A stretch of DNA of 64,000 bases from Flavobacterium sp. HJJ (GTDB lineage Bacteria > Bacteroidota > Bacteroidia > Flavobacteriales > Flavobacteriaceae). The translations under genes were made by a program, and so were the position numbers. The stretch is from positions 62,001 to 126,000 of the forward strand of contig NZ_JADKPR010000012.1 in NCBI RefSeq assembly GCF_015351475.1. Reading direction: 5' to 3'. Shown piece after piece: positions 60,630 to 64,000 of this stretch. The notes under the pieces are model-generated. The model saw only the letters and a program-made list of their open reading frames with translations, was not told the DNA's origin and searched no databases. Position 1 is the first letter of the stretch. Every line of letters starts with the position of its first letter.

Positions 60630-63600
60630 TTAATCAAATCGCTCTTTATATTTTTTAAATAGGCTGTTCATTACCAATAATACAATTCCGACCCCTACAA
60701 GTACGATAGCCCGAATTAAGAAATTTGAATTAGATAAGTCGAAGAACATCAGTCGGATAAGGCAAATTCCGACTAACGATAAGGAAACGTATCGGAAGTA
60801 TTTTTCTTTTAGAATAATTCCTAAGATTAATAAACCTAATGCTTCCAAAATCCAGAAAAAAGTTAGGATTCCTTTATCAAAAGACAAATATAAAAAGCAT
60901 CCAATGCTCAAAGTTGCCGGGTAAATCAGTAGACTATTTTTGAGTTTGAACGTTTCCATCCATTTGGAAGCTAAATAAATGTAAACTCCTAAAAGTACAA
61001 ATATCAACAGATAAACTGCTAAAAATTTAGATTGATAAAAGTTGAAACTCAAAAAGCCTAAATGTAAATTGGCCATTAAATAGTAAACGATACTGATATT
61101 CTTTTCCTGACTTATTTTTTTATGATAGAAATAAAGATTTAAAATAGCTACAGTACTCCAATATACCGGCAGCCATTTGTGTTCCAATTGAGTAAACATG
61201 ATGATAGAAAGCCAAACATTTAGTACAATCTGATAATTGATTTTTGATTGGCTAATAGGTTCTTTTTTGTTTAAAAGTATTGCTAATGCCAATCCTAAAG
61301 TGACACTTGAAAGCTGTAAAAACCAATCTGTAAAATCGAAAGTGTTCAATTTATTAACACTATAGGATACTGAAACCAAAATAGAAAGCGATGCAATTAG
61401 CAGCACAAAATAAATATGGGTTTGAATTTTTTTACTGATAATCAGATAGAAATTAAGTAATGATAAGATCATGAACAGCACTGGTAAATAATCAATTTCT
61501 ATTTGTATAAACAGTAATGTGATAATCCATAAATTTTGGATGTAAGGTAAAATGGAAATAAAACGTTTTCCTTCTTCACTTTTACTTTTTAACTGCAGAT
61601 AGGAATACACAATTGATAATAAAATGCTTGCCGTTTGTGTAGAATAAATGATAATTTTTTCTTTTATGTCAATGTTGTCAATTGCAGTAAAGAGTGTTAG
61701 CAGAATACTTCCAATTAATAAAAGAAAAGAATAATTGGAATAGCGTTTGAACTCTTTAAATTTTTGAAAAGCAAGGAATGACAGAATTGCAAAACCTATA
61801 AAGTAGATCGATACATATTCCATCTGAATGCATGAAAAACCAAATAAAACAATAGTGAAAAGCAGTAATTCTAAATTTAATAAATTATAATTAGCCCAGT
61901 CATAGTCGGTTTCTTTTGATTTGTTCCTGATTTTTTTCGCAAATAAAACATAGATTTCGATAAAAGCAATTCCAAGAGAAGTCAATCCAATTTCGACGTT
62001 TGTTAAATTGCCAGAACGATATAGAAGCATTAAACTTCCAATTACTGAAAACAAATAATAAAACAGGTATAAAACTCTTTGATTGTCTGATGTTAAACTG
62101 TTTTTTTTGAAATTTATCCATAAGAATTCGTGATTCAGCACTGCAATTCCAAACAGGCTGAAGATTTGAATTACAGAATGGCTTTGTAAATATTTGTAAC
62201 TCAAAAGTAATAAAAGAGCATTGATGCCTGAAATTCCGAAGAATCTAATGATGAACTCATTTTTGTAAAAATATTTAACAAACCAGTTGAATAAAACTAT
62301 GGATAAGAAACATAATGTAAAAGTCCAGTCGGTATATGATTTTTCTTGAGTATATATAATGAATAAACCGATAAACAATGCCAAAGCATAAAACGCAAAT
62401 CGTCCAATATCGAAAGTAGGTGTTTCAAATTTTTTCTTTAGGAAAGTCCAGATTACTGCAATCCCAATTACGATATAATAGAATGAATTGTCTGCTAAAA
62501 CAGCATTGGCTTTTAAAATTACAAATACTGAAAATACTATTGAAAGAATGCCGTTCAAACTCAAGCTGTTTTCTCCATAAAAAGGCTCAATTTCTGTGAA
62601 TTCTTTTTTTACCGAAGATAGAACTGGGATTGAGAGTGCAATTAGCGATAACATAATTGTAGCCGTAAAAGCATTTGTGATTTTTGTAATATCCAAAGCT
62701 TCATTAATAAGCAGAATGCAAAAAATAATCAAACCCGCTCCAAACAAATGATTGATGGTTAGGAAAATTCTGTGAAGCAGGACCTCCTTTTCTTTATACA
62801 CTACAAATAGGCAGACAAGTATTAGTGTATATAAAATGCAGGCAATGATGTCAATGCCAACTTTCCAATCGTTCAGCATAATAACGCTGAGTGTCAAAAG
62901 TACAAACGATACCATTCCGTCTAAATGATAAAGCCAATACACTTTCTTTTTGCGGGCACGCAATGCAATTATTAAGCATATTACAGCGCCGAAGAACAAT
63001 ATGAAAGTTTTAAATTTACTTCCTGTTGAATGTAGTATCAATCCAGCTGCAAACAACATCCAATTGATTAAATGAGTTATAAAAGCTGGTTTGTCAAAAC
63101 GGCTGTTTTCATAAACGCTGCGGTATTGCATAAACATGCAGCTTCCGGCAACAGTAATGATTCCGAGTATAGCAAAAATATTTTCTGCAGCGGTTAATTT
63201 TGTGCCTTGTGCATTAAACCAAATATCAAAAATAATAAAGGCTGTAATCACAATAAGTAAGTGATATTCCCATTTTTCTTTGTACGAAAGTATAATTCCA
63301 ATAGTACATGTTATAGAAGCTAAGATTAATGTTATTAAAAGTTTTTCGGGGATAACACATAATATTAGAATACTCAAAATTACATGAAGAGATAAAAAAG
63401 TCTGTTTTTTTATGATATAGCCAATGTATAAATTAACTGCAATTCCTAAAGCAATCAAGGAGTACCCTGTAGCTGTATTGGTAATAAACGTAAGCGGCGG
63501 TATTTGTGAAGCACCAAAAGTTCCAAATAAAAATAAACTGGCACCAGCGCTTCGAAGCCACAATCCAGTTTTTACCCATTTCTCTTTTTTATTCAAAATA

Positions 63601-64000
63601 TAGTAAGAACCTGCCAATAAAGAAGCATACAGCCAGATAATTAATATGCGAAATAAAGGAGCGACTTTTAAAGCGGTATAAATGCTTAAATAGCCAATTC
63701 CCAAAACCATAATTGCGGTTCCCAAAATTCCAGTCCAATTGTCTGCAAATTGTTTTTCAGCATTTTTTAAGAATTTTGAAAATGCACTTTCTTCATGTAT
63801 TTTTTCTTCTATTGGAGATTGGTTTTCTAATTTAGGAGTAGTCTTGCTTTCATAAGCGAAAAATGCTTTATCAATTTTTTCTTCAATTTCGTTTGATATA
63901 ATAGGGATATTGGTGTCGAGACTTTCTTCTGTTGGCATATTAGTCTCAGGAACAGGAGAAGGTATAGTCTCATTTTCTACTATTACTTCTTGTATTGATT
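60630..64000 (-). CDS. Large DUF2339-type polytopic membrane protein (5' end outside window)
   Basis: At least 1102 residues follow a Met codon at 63938, but the frame stays open without a stop to the window edge, so the N-terminus is probably outside. After an acidic, Pro/Glu-rich stretch comes FLKNAEKQFADNWTGILGTA and more than 25 hydrophobic helices, often ending in charged turns. This layout, including ADNWTGILGTAIMVLGIGYL at the first helix, fits the DUF2339 family of very large membrane proteins. Its role is unknown. It ends about 80 bases upstream of rpoD on the same strand. Confidence 0.78.
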   Translation of the reverse strand, partial: SIQEVIVENETIPSPVPETNMPTEESLDTNIPIISNEIEEKIDKAFFAYESKTTPKLENQSPIEEKIHEESAFSKFLKNAEKQFADNWTGILGTAIMVLGIGYLSIYTALKVAPLFRILIIWLYASLLAGSYYILNKKEKWVKTGLWLRSAGASLFLFGTFGASQIPPLTFITNTATGYSLIALGIAVNLYIGYIIKKQTFLSLHVILSILILCVIPEKLLITLILASITCTIGIILSYKEKWEYHLLIVITAFIIFDIWFNAQGTKLTAAENIFAILGIITVAGSCMFMQYRSVYENSRFDKPAFITHLINWMLFAAGLILHSTGSKFKTFILFFGAVICLIIALRARKKKVYWLYHLDGMVSFVLLTLSVIMLNDWKVGIDIIACILYTLILVCLFVVYKEKEVLLHRIFLTINHLFGAGLIIFCILLINEALDITKITNAFTATIMLSLIALSIPVLSSVKKEFTEIEPFYGENSLSLNGILSIVFSVFVILKANAVLADNSFYYIVIGIAVIWTFLKKKFETPTFDIGRFAFYALALFIGLFIIYTQEKSYTDWTFTLCFLSIVLFNWFVKYFYKNEFIIRFFGISGINALLLLLSYKYLQSHSVIQIFSLFGIAVLNHEFLWINFKKNSLTSDNQRVLYLFYYLFSVIGSLMLLYRSGNLTNVEIGLTSLGIAFIEIYVLFAKKIRNKSKETDYDWANYNLLNLELLLFTIVLFGFSCIQMEYVSIYFIGFAILSFLAFQKFKEFKRYSNYSFLLLIGSILLTLFTAIDNIDIKEKIIIYSTQTASILLSIVYSYLQLKSKSEEGKRFISILPYIQNLWIITLLFIQIEIDYLPVLFMILSLLNFYLIISKKIQTHIYFVLLIASLSILVSVSYSVNKLNTFDFTDWFLQLSSVTLGLALAILLNKKEPISQSKINYQIVLNVWLSIIMFTQLEHKWLPVYWSTVAILNLYFYHKKISQEKNISIVYYLMANLHLGFLSFNFYQSKFLAVYLLIFVLLGVYIYLASKWMETFKLKNSLLIYPATLSIGCFLYLSFDKGILTFFWILEALGLLILGIILKEKYFRYVSLSLVGICLIRLMFFDLSNSNFLIRAIVLVGVGIVLLVMNSLFKKYKERFD

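Overview
The window looks like a chromosomal segment of a Flavobacterium-type member of the Bacteroidota. Supporting signs are AT-rich DNA, Bacteroidota-style -7 elements (TAnnTTTG), very few Shine-Dalgarno sequences, the gliding genes gldB and gldC, a short primary sigma factor without region 1.1, and a dcw cluster in the flavobacterial order.

Layout. 1-6.2 kb: two convergent L,D-transpeptidases (the first cut by the window edge), a CBM9-like/DUF5916 outer-membrane protein, gpmI and an O-methyltransferase. 6.4-9.8 kb: a minus-strand envelope unit (YceI protein, porin-like barrel, YceI-like protein) followed by a decayed tandem copy of its last part. 10.4-15.6 kb: rlmN, a polyprenyl diphosphate synthase, and a sigma factor / probable anti-sigma / beta-barrel operon. 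15.9-23.1 kb: dnaG, a NarL-type response regulator, nadE, gldB-gldC, an orphan lipoprotein flanked by a partial gldC copy, ysxC and an alpha/beta hydrolase. 23.4-40.4 kb: the dcw cluster mraZ-rsmH-ftsL-ftsI-murE-mraY-murD-ftsW-murG-(59-residue membrane protein)-murC-ftsQ-ftsA-ftsZ, then a YqeY protein and tRNA-Arg(TCG). 40.8-58.1 kb: a carbohydrate region with an AraC regulator divergent from an operon of sugar porter, DUF5107-TPR protein and two GH2 enzymes; then a minus-strand Crp/Fnr-MBL-SnoaL unit and a GH78 rhamnosidase-like enzyme. 58.3-64 kb: a CBS protein, rpe, rpoD and a large DUF2339 membrane protein cut by the right edge.

How it works together. The dcw genes make lipid II precursors and build the divisome. 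The GTGG repeats in front of mraZ look like a classical MraZ autoregulatory operator. The carbohydrate region has no SusC/SusD pair; import appears to rest on the sugar porter, with glycosidases exported to the envelope.

Most notable observations: a 162-bp terminal-inverted-repeat element present twice at about 96 percent identity, with a third relic end; three independent 3'-end 'echo' remnants lying downstream of intact parent genes; a DnaG whose CHC2 zinc ligands are all missing; a 59-residue two-helix membrane protein inside the dcw cluster; the DUF5107-TPR / sugar-porter / GH2 operon; a rare strong Shine-Dalgarno before rpoD; and a 20-bp palindrome positioned as an operator beside a Crp/Fnr gene. 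I saw no CRISPR array, prophage or complete insertion sequence.
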